Below the pieces are notes generated by a model. It was not told the DNA's origin. It saw only the letters and a list, made by a program, of their open reading frames with translations, and ran no database searches. This document shows, in pieces, positions 18,157-26,821 of a stretch of DNA of 64,000 nt (positions are counted from its first letter, which is position 1; every line of letters starts with the position of its first letter). Made by a program: the position numbers and the translations under genes. The stretch covers positions 310,001 through 374,000 of the forward strand of contig JAGIBK010000001.1 in NCBI GenBank assembly GCA_017744355.1, written 5' to 3'. The stretch is from a bacterium. Its GTDB lineage: Bacteria > Cyanobacteriota > Sericytochromatia > S15B-MN24 > UBA4093.

Positions 18157-19779
18157 ATGCATCGCTTCGCCATCCCCCTGGCTGCCTGTTGCGCGCTTGG
18201 AGCCGATCCGACGGCCCAAGCCGCGGAATCCCCCCACGTGGGCCGTCCGCAGTACGATGCCGTTCAGCGGACGCTGACCCTCACCGGTACGGGCGATCGG
18301 CCCCAAGTCCGCATGATCCGTGAACCCGGCCAGATCCTGTACCTGGAGCTGGTGGGGGCGCGCTACGGCGCGCGAACCTGGTCCATCAACCCGAACGACG
18401 GCCTCGTCCGGCGCATCCTCGTCGCGCAGAACCGGCCAGGCGTCGTGCGGATCGCCCTGCGCGGCGTCGAGGAGCTGCGCCTGGCTCGGGCCTTCAGCCC
18501 TCACGGCTCGGGTTGGCAGCTGAAGCTCGACATCGCCCCTCAGAAGCCGCCGCTGGCCCCGCCACCCGCCCGGAAACCCGAGCAAGCGATCGCGCCGGAA
18601 CATCGTCGCCGTGAGGACGAGCCCGCGCTCATCGGGTCGTTCCGCTTCGACGGCCGGACCGGCGAGATTCGCCTTCCCCTCTACCGCCGCCCGGTGTCGA
18701 GCGGGGTGTTCGTGGATCCTCACCGCCCGAACGTCGCCTTCGTCGAACTGCCGGCGGGGTACGGCGGGCGTGTGGAGCTGGTGGGCCGAACGCGCTCGCT
18801 CGATCCGGCGCATCCTCTGATCGATCGGATCTTGCTGGCGCAGAATCGCGAGGGGGTCGTGCGTCTGGCCGTCCGTGCAAAGCAGCCTTTCGAGCTTCAG
18901 ACCCGGCGGCGCCCGGTGCGGGACCACTGGGAGCTGGTCATCAAGCTGGTGCCCGTGGCCATGCCGGCCCCCACGCCAACCCCGCTCCCCATGCCGACGG
19001 CGATGCCGGCCCTTCCCGTGGCGACGATCGGCGCGAACTCCGAGCCGACGCTCACCCCTTCGCCTAGCCTATCGCCTTGCCCCTCGCCCGTCCCGCCCGC
19101 CGACCACCCCGGGCATCGCCTCCAAGTCCCCCGTCCTCTCAGCCAGACAATCACGATGGGCTACCAGAGCCGGAACCTGCAAGAAGACTATGCAACGGGC
19201 GGGTCGGTCTCTCGGCTTTCTGCCATCGACGCCTACGGGCTGACGCTGGAGCAGCAGTGGCAAGATGCCTTTTCCTCTCGCCTCGCGCTCGACCGGGCGG
19301 CCTATCGGATCGTGGATGATTCCCTGCTGGGATCCCATCATGACCGGACGGAAACCCAGCTGAAGGCCTTGGCGGTCTGGGAAAACTCGGCTCTGAAGGT
19401 TCGCCAGCGTCTCGCGGTCGGCTACCAGATGCGCGTCGTGTCGGTGGATAGCTCGTTCGCTGCCCCCCAGCCGAGCTACATGTTCTCGAACAGCCAGCTC
19501 TACCATGGGCCAGAAGTCGGAGATGAACTCGTCGTGCCTCTCACCGGCCCTCTTGACGGGCTCCTCGACCTGCAACTCCAGCCGTATGTCTTCAACGCCC
19601 TGGATACGGGCGTCCCGGAGCTGGGCCCCCTTTATCGACTGAGCGTCGAGCCGGGCTTGCAGGCAAGCTTTGGCGCGGCCTCCCTCAGGCTATCCTATCA
19701 AGTCGACCTCTTGTCTCGATACGGCGGCCCTTTCCAGACCTTCTCCGGGCCCAGCATGCGCATGGCCTGGCGGTTCTAG
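18157..19779 (+). CDS. AMIN-domain protein with predicted C-terminal outer-membrane beta-barrel
   Basis: A 540-residue exported protein; the signal peptide ends near AQAAES. Two AMIN-like domains (about 30-128 and 150-265) share a repeated core: R-x-L-V-x-R-I-L-V-A-Q-N-R-x-G-V-V-R-I-A-L-R and D-R-I-L-L-A-Q-N-R-E-G-V-V-R-L-A-V. AMIN domains bind peptidoglycan or periplasmic partners in PilQ and AmiC. A Pro/Thr linker (about 266-325) leads to a C-terminal region of alternating polar/apolar strands ending in MAWRF; the terminal Phe is the barrel-assembly signal. It is the last gene of the envelope operon and is followed by a strong terminator. It could anchor the lipoproteins or form an export or attachment pore (inference). 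Confidence 0.78.
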   Translation: MHRFAIPLAACCALGADPTAQAAESPHVGRPQYDAVQRTLTLTGTGDRPQVRMIREPGQILYLELVGARYGARTWSINPNDGLVRRILVAQNRPGVVRIALRGVEELRLARAFSPHGSGWQLKLDIAPQKPPLAPPPARKPEQAIAPEHRRREDEPALIGSFRFDGRTGEIRLPLYRRPVSSGVFVDPHRPNVAFVELPAGYGGRVELVGRTRSLDPAHPLIDRILLAQNREGVVRLAVRAKQPFELQTRRRPVRDHWELVIKLVPVAMPAPTPTPLPMPTAMPALPVATIGANSEPTLTPSPSLSPCPSPVPPADHPGHRLQVPRPLSQTITMGYQSRNLQEDYATGGSVSRLSAIDAYGLTLEQQWQDAFSSRLALDRAAYRIVDDSLLGSHHDRTETQLKALAVWENSALKVRQRLAVGYQMRVVSVDSSFAAPQPSYMFSNSQLYHGPEVGDELVVPLTGPLDGLLDLQLQPYVFNALDTGVPELGPLYRLSVEPGLQASFGAASLRLSYQVDLLSRYGGPFQTFSGPSMRMAWRF

Positions 19780-19808
19780 GGGGCTTGCAAGTCACTCTTT
19801 TCCCTGGC

Positions 19809-19847
19809 ACGGCCCCATGGAGCCCTTGGACTCCATGGGGCCGTTTT
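19809..19847 (+). terminator. Rho-independent terminator of the envelope operon
   Basis: A perfect 14-bp stem (arms 19809-19822 and 19831-19844, 8-base loop) is followed by a T-run, 29 bases after the stop codon. Confidence 0.9.
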
Positions 19848-19933
19848 GTAGCGCGACCCCTCGGTCGGTTTGAACGATGGCGGACCAAGGCTTGCTTGAT
19901 ACGCTAGGATGTGGTGGTAAGGAGGGCTCGCTC

Positions 19934-20380
19934 ATGCGCCGATGCGTCCTGGTCCTGGCGGTCATGCTTGCGGGGTGTCACGCCACCGCCCCTGAGGCCA
20001 CGCCGCTCACGGGCCGCTCATCCCTGGGGCCGGCCCGTCACAACTGGAACTACGGCCCGGAATATCCAGACGCGTCGATGGCCCCTGGCCTCGTCACCGT
20101 CGCCTTCGCGCCCGGCTTCAGCGTCAAAGTCGCTGAAGATCGCCGCAGCATGACCTCTGCCGACGACGAAACGCAAGAAGCGCTCAATCGCCTCTTGAGG
20201 GGCCACATGGTTGTGAACATTAGTGAATCGCTTGGCCGGTTTTATCTCGGCTTTGGCGCGACCGGCGACTCGAAGGCGGTCATTCGCGAGCTCAAGACGA
20301 TCTACGCCGTCACCGAGGTTTATCCCGTGGTCAAGGTCGGTGTGAACGCCATCAGCGAAGCCGCTCAGGACGCCGAATAA
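19934..20380 (+). CDS. Small lipoprotein, possibly protease-prodomain-like
   Basis: A 148-residue lipoprotein. The ATG at 19934 is chosen for AAGGAGG eight bases upstream and for the signal peptide with lipobox LAGC (Cys15). The mature part has VTVAFAPGFSVKVAED and a C-terminal segment with RELKTIYAVTEVYPVVKVG. These resemble the alpha-beta prodomains of subtilisin-like proteases (fervidolysin type), but no protease domain follows. That resemblance is weak, and the function is unknown. Confidence 0.6.
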   Translation: MRRCVLVLAVMLAGCHATAPEATPLTGRSSLGPARHNWNYGPEYPDASMAPGLVTVAFAPGFSVKVAEDRRSMTSADDETQEALNRLLRGHMVVNISESLGRFYLGFGATGDSKAVIRELKTIYAVTEVYPVVKVGVNAISEAAQDAE

Positions 20381-20394
20381 GGCTAACCTTGAGA

Positions 20395-20423
20395 TTGCGC
20401 GCTCAAGGCTTGCTCGATATGAT
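20395..20423 (+). promoter_or_regulatory. Promoter implying a leaderless mRNA
   Basis: TTGCGC (20395-20400) and TATGAT (20418-20423) are 17 bases apart. The ATG of the next gene begins 7 bases after the -10 element, with no usable ribosome site. Confidence 0.6.
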
Positions 20424-20429
20424 TCAAGG

Positions 20430-21068
20430 ATGCTTAGAGAGATTGTTTCCCTTTTGGTCATCCTGACGGCCGCTCCGGCGTTCGCCCGCCCGATAACCCT
20501 GACGCCCGCCGAGGAGCGGCGCATCGAGCAGGGCGAGATCGTCACGCGGGTTCAAGAAAGCGACGACGCCATCAAGACGGTCACCAGCGTCGGGCGGGTC
20601 AAGCACCCCGCGCGCGACGTCTACCTCTTGATGACGGACTTCAAGAACTACCCGCGGATCTACAACGCCCTGGAGTCGGCCCGCATCGACCCCGCCGACG
20701 GGGCGATCGCCCACTACCAGGCCCGCGTCCCCTGGCCTCTGCCCGGCCGGACCGTCTCAGTTTCGACCATCCTCGAACCCCAGGCCAACGCTTTCTCGTG
20801 GCGCCGGGTCGGGGGCAATATCCGGGCCTACCAGGGCGAACTGATTGCCGTGCCCGTGGGCGATCGCGCCTGCACCGTCTTCTACACCGCCAAGGTGGAC
20901 CCCGGCTTCGACTGGCTGCCCACTTGGTTTCTCAACTGGGCCCAGAGCTACGTGCTGCCGAGCATCGTCCACGCCATCCGAGACACCCTCGGCAAGCGCC
21001 AGGGGCCCTACTGGGAAGCCGGGGTGAGCCGGCCCGCCTTCACCCAGGAACCCGGGACGGCCCCTTAA
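20430..21068 (+). CDS. Exported SRPBCC (START/cyclase-like) protein
   Basis: A 212-residue protein with a cleavable signal peptide (AAPAFARP). Its helix-grip fold matches the SRPBCC superfamily: V-x-H-P-A-R-D-V-Y-L-L-M-T-D-F-K-N-Y-P-R near residues 58-77, then strands and a long C-terminal helix (NWAQSYVLPSIVHAIRDTL). SRPBCC domains bind hydrophobic ligands, and this exported form may carry lipids in the periplasm (inference). The start is set by the promoter just upstream. Confidence 0.75.
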   Translation: MLREIVSLLVILTAAPAFARPITLTPAEERRIEQGEIVTRVQESDDAIKTVTSVGRVKHPARDVYLLMTDFKNYPRIYNALESARIDPADGAIAHYQARVPWPLPGRTVSVSTILEPQANAFSWRRVGGNIRAYQGELIAVPVGDRACTVFYTAKVDPGFDWLPTWFLNWAQSYVLPSIVHAIRDTLGKRQGPYWEAGVSRPAFTQEPGTAP

Positions 21069-21128
21069 CGAGCCTGAGACGGGCGCGCAATGGTGCCGCC
21101 TTCGTCGTCAGCGGGTAAAATAGCACTC

Positions 21129-22709
21129 ATGCGACAGTCCCCATCCTCGCCCCTCAGACGCTACCAGGCCTTCCGAGCCTGGACGCGCAACCTCCTGGTC
21201 GATCCCGAGAGCCTGGCCAAGAAGCGCTTCGATCGCTTGATGGTTCTCTTGACCATCGCCTCGCTCCTCTTGCTGGGCCTCGACTTCGGCTTCGAGCCCA
21301 CCGGACGCGTCCTGCTCGCGCTCCATGTGGGCGACTACTTGATCCTTGCAGTCTTTGCCTTCGACTACTTCGGGCGGCTCTGGCTCACGGAGCCGGAGTT
21401 CCCGAGCGCGGTGCGCCTGCGCTGGATCGACGTGCTTTTCTACCACTTCATGGCCCGCTTGCGCTTCGTCCTCAAGCCGGCCAATCTCATCGACCTGGTC
21501 TCGATCCTGCCGCTGATCTCCTACTTCCGGGCCCTGCGCATCCTGCGGATCCTCCGATTGCTCCAGGTGTTTCGCGTCTTGCCCGTCAACCCCTTCGAGG
21601 CCCTGGAAGCCGCCATCCGGCGGAACAGCCTGCTCTACGCCTCGACCTTCGCGTTCGTGGGGCTCGCCGTCTCGGTGGCCTCGGTCCTGGTCTTCGTGGC
21701 CGAGCACCGCGTGAATCCTGCCTTCAAGCACTTCGGCAATGCGGTCTGGTGGGCGGTGGTCACGGTCACGACCGTGGGCTTCGGCGACGTGGTGCCGCTC
21801 ACGGCGGGCGGCAAGATCGTCGGCATCATGCTGATGTTCGGGGGGATGTTCCTGATCGCCCTCTTCGCGGGGGTCATCTCGCAGACCTTGGTCAGTCAAC
21901 TACTCGTTCTCAGGGAGGAGCGCGTTCGCATGAGCGGTCTGGTGGATCAAATCGTCATTTGCGGCTGGAACCGCAACGGCCCCTTGCTCCTCGAAGAGCT
22001 GGCCCTGCGCTACGCGAGCCGCCTCTCGCGCATCGTCGTCTTCGCCAACGAGGACCCCCCCGACGGGTTCGATGCGCGCTTCACCTTCGTGAAGGGCGAT
22101 CCGACCAAGGAGTCCGAGTGCGACAAGGTGCGGATGGACGTCGCGACGAGCGTGCTCATCATCGCGGATAACCCCGAGCGCGACCCGTCCGCCTCCGACG
22201 CCAAGACGGTGCTGACGGCCTTCGCCATCCGATCCTACGAGCGGAAGCTCCCGGAGCGCGGCATCGTGCGCCGGCACCCCCTTCACATCAGCGCCGAGGT
22301 CATCGACTCGCAGAACGCGGCCATCCTGCAAACAGCAGGGGTGGACGAGATCATCCAGAGCGCCCGCCTCAGCTGCAGCCTCTTGGCCCACAGCGCCGGA
22401 GCGCCCGAGACCGGCCAGGTCTTCTACGACCTGCTCACCCATCCGGATCAGCAACTCACGCGCATCCCGCTCACCATCACCCCCGATGGCGCGAACCGCT
22501 TCTTCGAGATCGCGACCGCCTTCAAGCGTCGCGAGGAGGCCTTGGCGATCGGCCTGGTTCGCAAGGGCGCGCTCATGCTGAACCCGCCGGCCGATACGGT
22601 CGTGCAGGAGGGGGATGAACTGCTGGTGCTACATCAGGCGATCGCCCTGGAGGCGAAGGCCGTAGAAAAGGGCCTCTTCAAGCGGATCATGCCGCGCCTG
22701 CGCCGCTAG
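21129..22709 (+). CDS. Voltage-gated-type K+ channel with cytosolic RCK/TrkA domain
   Basis: A 526-residue channel with six membrane helices (about residues 35-265). The S4-like segment YFRALRILRILRLLQVFRVL has Arg every third residue. The pore loop TVTTVGFGDVVPLT contains the K+ selectivity filter TVGFGD. A RCK/TrkA-N domain follows (DQIVICGWNRNGPLLLEEL) and then a TrkA-C-like end (GDELLVLH). It conducts K+ under control of voltage and a cytosolic ligand; NAD or Ca2+ are usual RCK ligands. The -10-like TAAAAT (21116-21121) lies 7 bases before the ATG and no ribosome site is present, so the mRNA may be leaderless. Confidence 0.92.
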   Translation: MRQSPSSPLRRYQAFRAWTRNLLVDPESLAKKRFDRLMVLLTIASLLLLGLDFGFEPTGRVLLALHVGDYLILAVFAFDYFGRLWLTEPEFPSAVRLRWIDVLFYHFMARLRFVLKPANLIDLVSILPLISYFRALRILRILRLLQVFRVLPVNPFEALEAAIRRNSLLYASTFAFVGLAVSVASVLVFVAEHRVNPAFKHFGNAVWWAVVTVTTVGFGDVVPLTAGGKIVGIMLMFGGMFLIALFAGVISQTLVSQLLVLREERVRMSGLVDQIVICGWNRNGPLLLEELALRYASRLSRIVVFANEDPPDGFDARFTFVKGDPTKESECDKVRMDVATSVLIIADNPERDPSASDAKTVLTAFAIRSYERKLPERGIVRRHPLHISAEVIDSQNAAILQTAGVDEIIQSARLSCSLLAHSAGAPETGQVFYDLLTHPDQQLTRIPLTITPDGANRFFEIATAFKRREEALAIGLVRKGALMLNPPADTVVQEGDELLVLHQAIALEAKAVEKGLFKRIMPRLRR

Positions 22710-22716
22710 GCCTCGC

Positions 22717-24150
22717 TCAGCGAGAAGCGGCGAGCCGCTGAGCGATCGCCCCCAGTTGCCTGAGCCCGGCCTCGATGCGCTCGGACCAGGAGTTGGCGCA
22801 GTTGAGCCGGATGCAGTTCTGGAAGTTGCCGCTCGCCGAGAAGATCGGCCCCGGGGTGATGCTGATGCCCGCCGCCAGGGCCTCCCGGTGCAGGGCGACC
22901 GCATCGACCCCCTCGGGCAGCTCGACCCACAGCAAGAAGCCGCCGGTCGGATGCGTGACCTTGGTGCCCACGGGGAAGGCCTCGGCGATGACCTGGTGGG
23001 TCCGGAAAAGGTTCGCCTGGAAGGTGCTGCGCAGCCCCTTGAGGAGGCGCTGATAACCCCCTTGCTCCAGGAAGCGAGCGAGCGCCACCTGTTGCAAGCC
23101 GGGGGTTGCGAGGGTCGTGACCCCTTTCAGGAGCACCACCTGGTGCAAGAAGCGCCCGGGTGTGCACCAGCCGACCCGTAGGCCTGGCCCGATGGTCTTC
23201 GAGAAGGAACCGCACAAGAGCACGAGGCCCCGGGTATCGTAGGCCTTGCAAGGCTTGGGACGGGTGCCGTCGAAGGACAGATCCCCGTAGATGTCGTCCT
23301 CGATGAGCGGGATCTCGCGCTCGCCCAACAGCTCCACCAGCTCGCGCTTCTTCTGGTCGCTCATCACGCTGCCGAGGGGGTTGTTGAAGGTGGGCATGAC
23401 GAGGCAGGCCTTGACCTTGTGCTCGTTCAGGGCCTGTTCGAGGTCGGGTAGGCTGATCCCCGTCTCCGGGTGCGTCGGGATCTCGACGGCGTGCATGCCG
23501 AGGCTCTCGATGGCCTCCAGGACGCCGAAGTAGGTGGGAGACTCGATGGCGATCGCATCGCCCGGCCGCGCCACCGCGCGCAGGCAGAGGTTGAGCGCCT
23601 CGATTCCGCCGCTTGTGATGATGAGGTCGTCCGGCGAGAAGGCGCACCCGAACCCGGCCGAATAGCGCGCGATCTGCCGGCGCAGCTCCAACGAGCCCGG
23701 CGCGAAGTCGTAGGCGAGCACCAGCTCGGGCTGATCCTGGCAGACCTTGGCGGTGATGCGCGCCATCTTTTCGAGCGGCAGCAAGTCGAGGCTCGGGGTG
23801 CCCGCGCCGAGCGGCAGCAACTCGGGGTCGCGCAAGGCCAGCAGCACCTGCGTGATCAGCTCGCGGACCGTGACCGGGCCCGCGTAGGTTTCGCTAAGGA
23901 TACTGAACGGCTTGTAGGAGGGGCTGGCCGGCGCGCTGACGTAGAAGCCCGAGCGCTCGCGGGCCTCGATGAGGCCCTGGCGCTCGAGCAAGAAGTACGC
24001 CTGGTTGATGGTCGAGGGGCTCACCCGCTGCTGGCGGCTGAGCGTGCGAATGGAGGGGACCCTGTCGCCGGGGCGCAGGGTCCCGTTGGTGATGAGCTGG
24101 GCGATGTCACCGGCAATGGCCTGGTAGAGGTTCAGGTTTTCTTGAACCAC
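22717..24150 (-). CDS. MocR-type GntR regulator with aminotransferase domain
   Basis: A 477-residue regulator. A GntR winged HTH (residues about 8-75, GTLRPGDRVPSIRTLSRQQRVSPSTINQAY) is fused to a fold-type-I PLP aminotransferase domain with NPLGSVMSD, IEDDIYGDLSF and the PLP lysine in CGSFSKTIGPGLRVGW. MocR proteins sense PLP or amino-compound adducts and often control adjacent genes. The GTG start has GAGGGA upstream. It is downstream of a 33-codon ORF with a strong ribosome site, probably the same transcript. The gene ends seven bases from the channel gene, convergent. Confidence 0.92.
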   Translation of the reverse strand: MVQENLNLYQAIAGDIAQLITNGTLRPGDRVPSIRTLSRQQRVSPSTINQAYFLLERQGLIEARERSGFYVSAPASPSYKPFSILSETYAGPVTVRELITQVLLALRDPELLPLGAGTPSLDLLPLEKMARITAKVCQDQPELVLAYDFAPGSLELRRQIARYSAGFGCAFSPDDLIITSGGIEALNLCLRAVARPGDAIAIESPTYFGVLEAIESLGMHAVEIPTHPETGISLPDLEQALNEHKVKACLVMPTFNNPLGSVMSDQKKRELVELLGEREIPLIEDDIYGDLSFDGTRPKPCKAYDTRGLVLLCGSFSKTIGPGLRVGWCTPGRFLHQVVLLKGVTTLATPGLQQVALARFLEQGGYQRLLKGLRSTFQANLFRTHQVIAEAFPVGTKVTHPTGGFLLWVELPEGVDAVALHREALAAGISITPGPIFSASGNFQNCIRLNCANSWSERIEAGLRQLGAIAQRLAASR

Positions 24151-24177
24151 TTTCGTCCCTCGCTCCTCTATCAGAGG

Positions 24178-24279
24178 CTACTGAAGCCCCGCCGTCTCCT
24201 CATGGCCGAGCAGGGGCACCATGCCGCCACCGCGGGCCATGATTTCGAAATACCTCAACAAGAACTTTCCAAATCCCAT
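24178..24279 (-). CDS. Unannotated 33-residue small protein
   Basis: A short ORF with a near-perfect ribosome site (GGAAGGAGG, five bases before ATG) lies 27 bases upstream of the MocR gene, on the same strand. The predicted peptide starts MGFGKFLLRYFEIMARGGG and ends with PLLGHEETAGLQ; its N-terminal half is an amphipathic, hydrophobic helix with basic residues. It may be a genuine small protein or a translated leader controlling the MocR gene. It matches no family I know. Otherwise the interval 24151-24496 holds only promoter-like AT-rich sequence. Confidence 0.55.
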   Translation of the reverse strand: MGFGKFLLRYFEIMARGGGMVPLLGHEETAGLQ

Positions 24280-24496
24280 GGGGCCCTCCTTCCTGCGCGG
24301 CGAGGTGAAAATGCCTTCTCGCCCTATGCCTCCAAGCTATCATTCGGTAGAAAGCGCCAACAGGAGCAGATTCGGGCAATTTTGACCAGTACAGATGCAG
24401 GAAGACGCCTTGCTGTTGTGGCGCTCGCCGCCAGCCACTAGGATGGCGAAAACCGGTGCTGATGCGCTTTAGCAGGCCTTGAGGGAGGTTCTTCCG

Positions 24497-26776
24497 ATGA
24501 TCGACACCACCCCTGAAATGGTCCGGTCCATCTACGAACGAATGGAGGAGCGCCTTGCGGTCGTTCGCCAGCGTCTCGCGCGCCCCTTGACCCTGGCGGA
24601 GAAGGTCGTCTTCGGCCACCTGGACAAGCCTGCCGACCAGGTCCTGATGCCGGGCACCGCCTACCTCAGCCTGCGACCCGATCGCGTCATCATGCAGGAC
24701 GCCACCGCGCAGATGGCCATCCTCCAGTTCATGCAGGCCCAGCTGCCCCGGGTGCAGGTGCCCACGACGGTCCACTGCGACCACCTGATCCAGGCGTACG
24801 AGGGGGCGCTGGCCGACACCCGGCGCGCCGAGATGAGCAACAAGGAGGTCTACGACTTCCTGAAGAGCGCCTGCGCCAAGTTTGGCATCGGCTTCTGGGG
24901 GCCGGGCTCGGGCATCATCCACCAGGTGGTGCTCGAGAACTACGCCTTCCCCGGCGGCCTCATCATCGGGTCCGACTCCCACACCCCCAACATGGGGGGC
25001 CTCGCGATGGTGGCCATCGGGGTCGGCGGGGCGGACACGGTCGACGTCATGGCGGGCTTCCCGTGGGAGGTCTTGCAGCCGAAGCTCGTGGGGGTCAAGC
25101 TCACGGGCGAGCTCTCGGGCTGGACCGCGCCCAAGGACGTCATCCTCAAGGTAGCGGGGATCCTGACGGTCAAGGGCGGCACCAACCGGATCATCGAGTA
25201 CTTCGGCCCCGGCGCCCGGACCATCAGCGCCACCGGCAAGGCCACCATCTGCAACATGGGGGCTGAAGTCGGCGCTACCTCCTCGATCTTCCCCTACGAC
25301 CCGCACAGCGCGCGCTACCTCAAGGCCACCGATCGCGAGGCCCTCGCGGATCTGGCCAATCGGCACTGCAACCTCTTGGCGGCCGATCCCGAGGTCGAGG
25401 AGTTCCCCGAGCAATTCTTCGACCAGGTCATCACGATCGACCTCAGCACCCTGGAGCCCCACGTGGTGGGCCCCCACACCCCTGATCTGGCGCGGCCGGT
25501 CTCGCAGCTCGCCCAGGACGTCGAGACCCATCAGTACCCGGGGCGGATCTCGGTGGCGCTCGTGGGCAGTTGCACCAACTCCAGCTACGAGGACATCTCG
25601 CGGGCGGCCGACATCGCCGAGCAGGCCAAGGCGGTCGGGGCCAAGATGGCGGTGCCCTTCATGGTGAGCCCCGGCTCCGAGATGATCCATCAGACCATCC
25701 AGCGCGACGGGTTGCTCGATAGTCTTGAGGCGGTGGGAGCGACGGTACTTGCCAACGCCTGCGGCCCCTGCATCGGCCAGTGGCGCCGCGACGAGGTGCA
25801 GAAGGGTGAGCAGAACACCATCATCACCTCGTTCAACCGCAACTTCCCGGGGCGCAACGACGCCAACCCGGAGACCTTCGCCTTCATCGCGAGCCCCGAG
25901 ATCACCATGGCCTACGGCTTGGCGGGAACCCTCTGCTTCAATCCCCTGACCGACTCGCTTTCCACTCCCGATGGCAGCACCTACAAGCTTGCGCCGCCTA
26001 AGCCCGCTCCGGAGGTCCCCGAAAATGGCTTCATCGGCCGGCGCGTGGGCTACGTGGAGCCGCCCGAGGACGGCAGCGGGGTCGAGATCCTCATCCCGCC
26101 CGGGAGCGAGCGCCTGCATGTGCTGGCGCCGTTCGAGCCCATGGTTGATACCGAGTTCAACGAGATGCCCGTCTTGATCAAGACGAAGGGCAAGACGACC
26201 ACCGACCACATCTCACCGGCCGGGGCGTGGCTGCGTTACCGCGGCCATCTGGACAGGATCTCGGACAACATGCTCACCGGGGCCATCAACGCCTGGAGCG
26301 GCGAACGTGGCAAGACGGTGAACGTCTTCACCGATGAGGGCGGGCTGGATGTACCGGCGGTCGCGCGGGATTACAAGGCACGCGGCAAGCGCTGGGTGAT
26401 CGTGGGCGACGAGAACTACGGTGAGGGGTCGAGCCGCGAGCATGCGGCCATGAGCCCAAGGTACCTGGGCTGCGCGGCGGTCATCGCGCGCAGCTTCGCG
26501 CGCATCCACGAATCCAACCTCAAAAAGCAAGGGATCTTGCCCTTGACCTTCGTCAACCCCGCCGACTACGACAAGATCCAGCAGGGGGATCGGGTCTCGC
26601 TGGAGTACCTGCATGAGCTGGATCCCGTGCGCACCATCAACATGCTCGTGAAGCACCCGGACGGCACCGCGGACGTCATCACCCTCAACCACACCCTGAC
26701 CTTGGAGCAGATCGGCTGGTTCTACGCCGGCTCGGCGCTGAATTTGCTCAAGAAGATCGAGAACAAGCCGGCCTAA
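24497..26776 (+). CDS. acn: Aconitate hydratase (mitochondrial type)
   Basis: A 759-residue aconitase isomerising citrate and isocitrate in the TCA cycle. The [4Fe-4S] ligands are Cys359 (GSCTNSS), Cys422 and Cys425 (ACGPCIGQW). The swivel domain has TTDHISPAGAWL and GDENYGEGSSREHAA. The sequence is of the mitochondrial ACO2 type rather than bacterial AcnA/AcnB. The ATG is preferred for GGGAGG upstream; a TTG 18 bases earlier lacks a site. It is monocistronic, head to tail with no partner. Confidence 0.96.
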   Translation: MIDTTPEMVRSIYERMEERLAVVRQRLARPLTLAEKVVFGHLDKPADQVLMPGTAYLSLRPDRVIMQDATAQMAILQFMQAQLPRVQVPTTVHCDHLIQAYEGALADTRRAEMSNKEVYDFLKSACAKFGIGFWGPGSGIIHQVVLENYAFPGGLIIGSDSHTPNMGGLAMVAIGVGGADTVDVMAGFPWEVLQPKLVGVKLTGELSGWTAPKDVILKVAGILTVKGGTNRIIEYFGPGARTISATGKATICNMGAEVGATSSIFPYDPHSARYLKATDREALADLANRHCNLLAADPEVEEFPEQFFDQVITIDLSTLEPHVVGPHTPDLARPVSQLAQDVETHQYPGRISVALVGSCTNSSYEDISRAADIAEQAKAVGAKMAVPFMVSPGSEMIHQTIQRDGLLDSLEAVGATVLANACGPCIGQWRRDEVQKGEQNTIITSFNRNFPGRNDANPETFAFIASPEITMAYGLAGTLCFNPLTDSLSTPDGSTYKLAPPKPAPEVPENGFIGRRVGYVEPPEDGSGVEILIPPGSERLHVLAPFEPMVDTEFNEMPVLIKTKGKTTTDHISPAGAWLRYRGHLDRISDNMLTGAINAWSGERGKTVNVFTDEGGLDVPAVARDYKARGKRWVIVGDENYGEGSSREHAAMSPRYLGCAAVIARSFARIHESNLKKQGILPLTFVNPADYDKIQQGDRVSLEYLHELDPVRTINMLVKHPDGTADVITLNHTLTLEQIGWFYAGSALNLLKKIENKPA

Positions 26777-26821
26777 CCGAGCGCGCAGCGAGCGAGGGGC
26801 TTGGGAGCCATCCCAGGCCCC

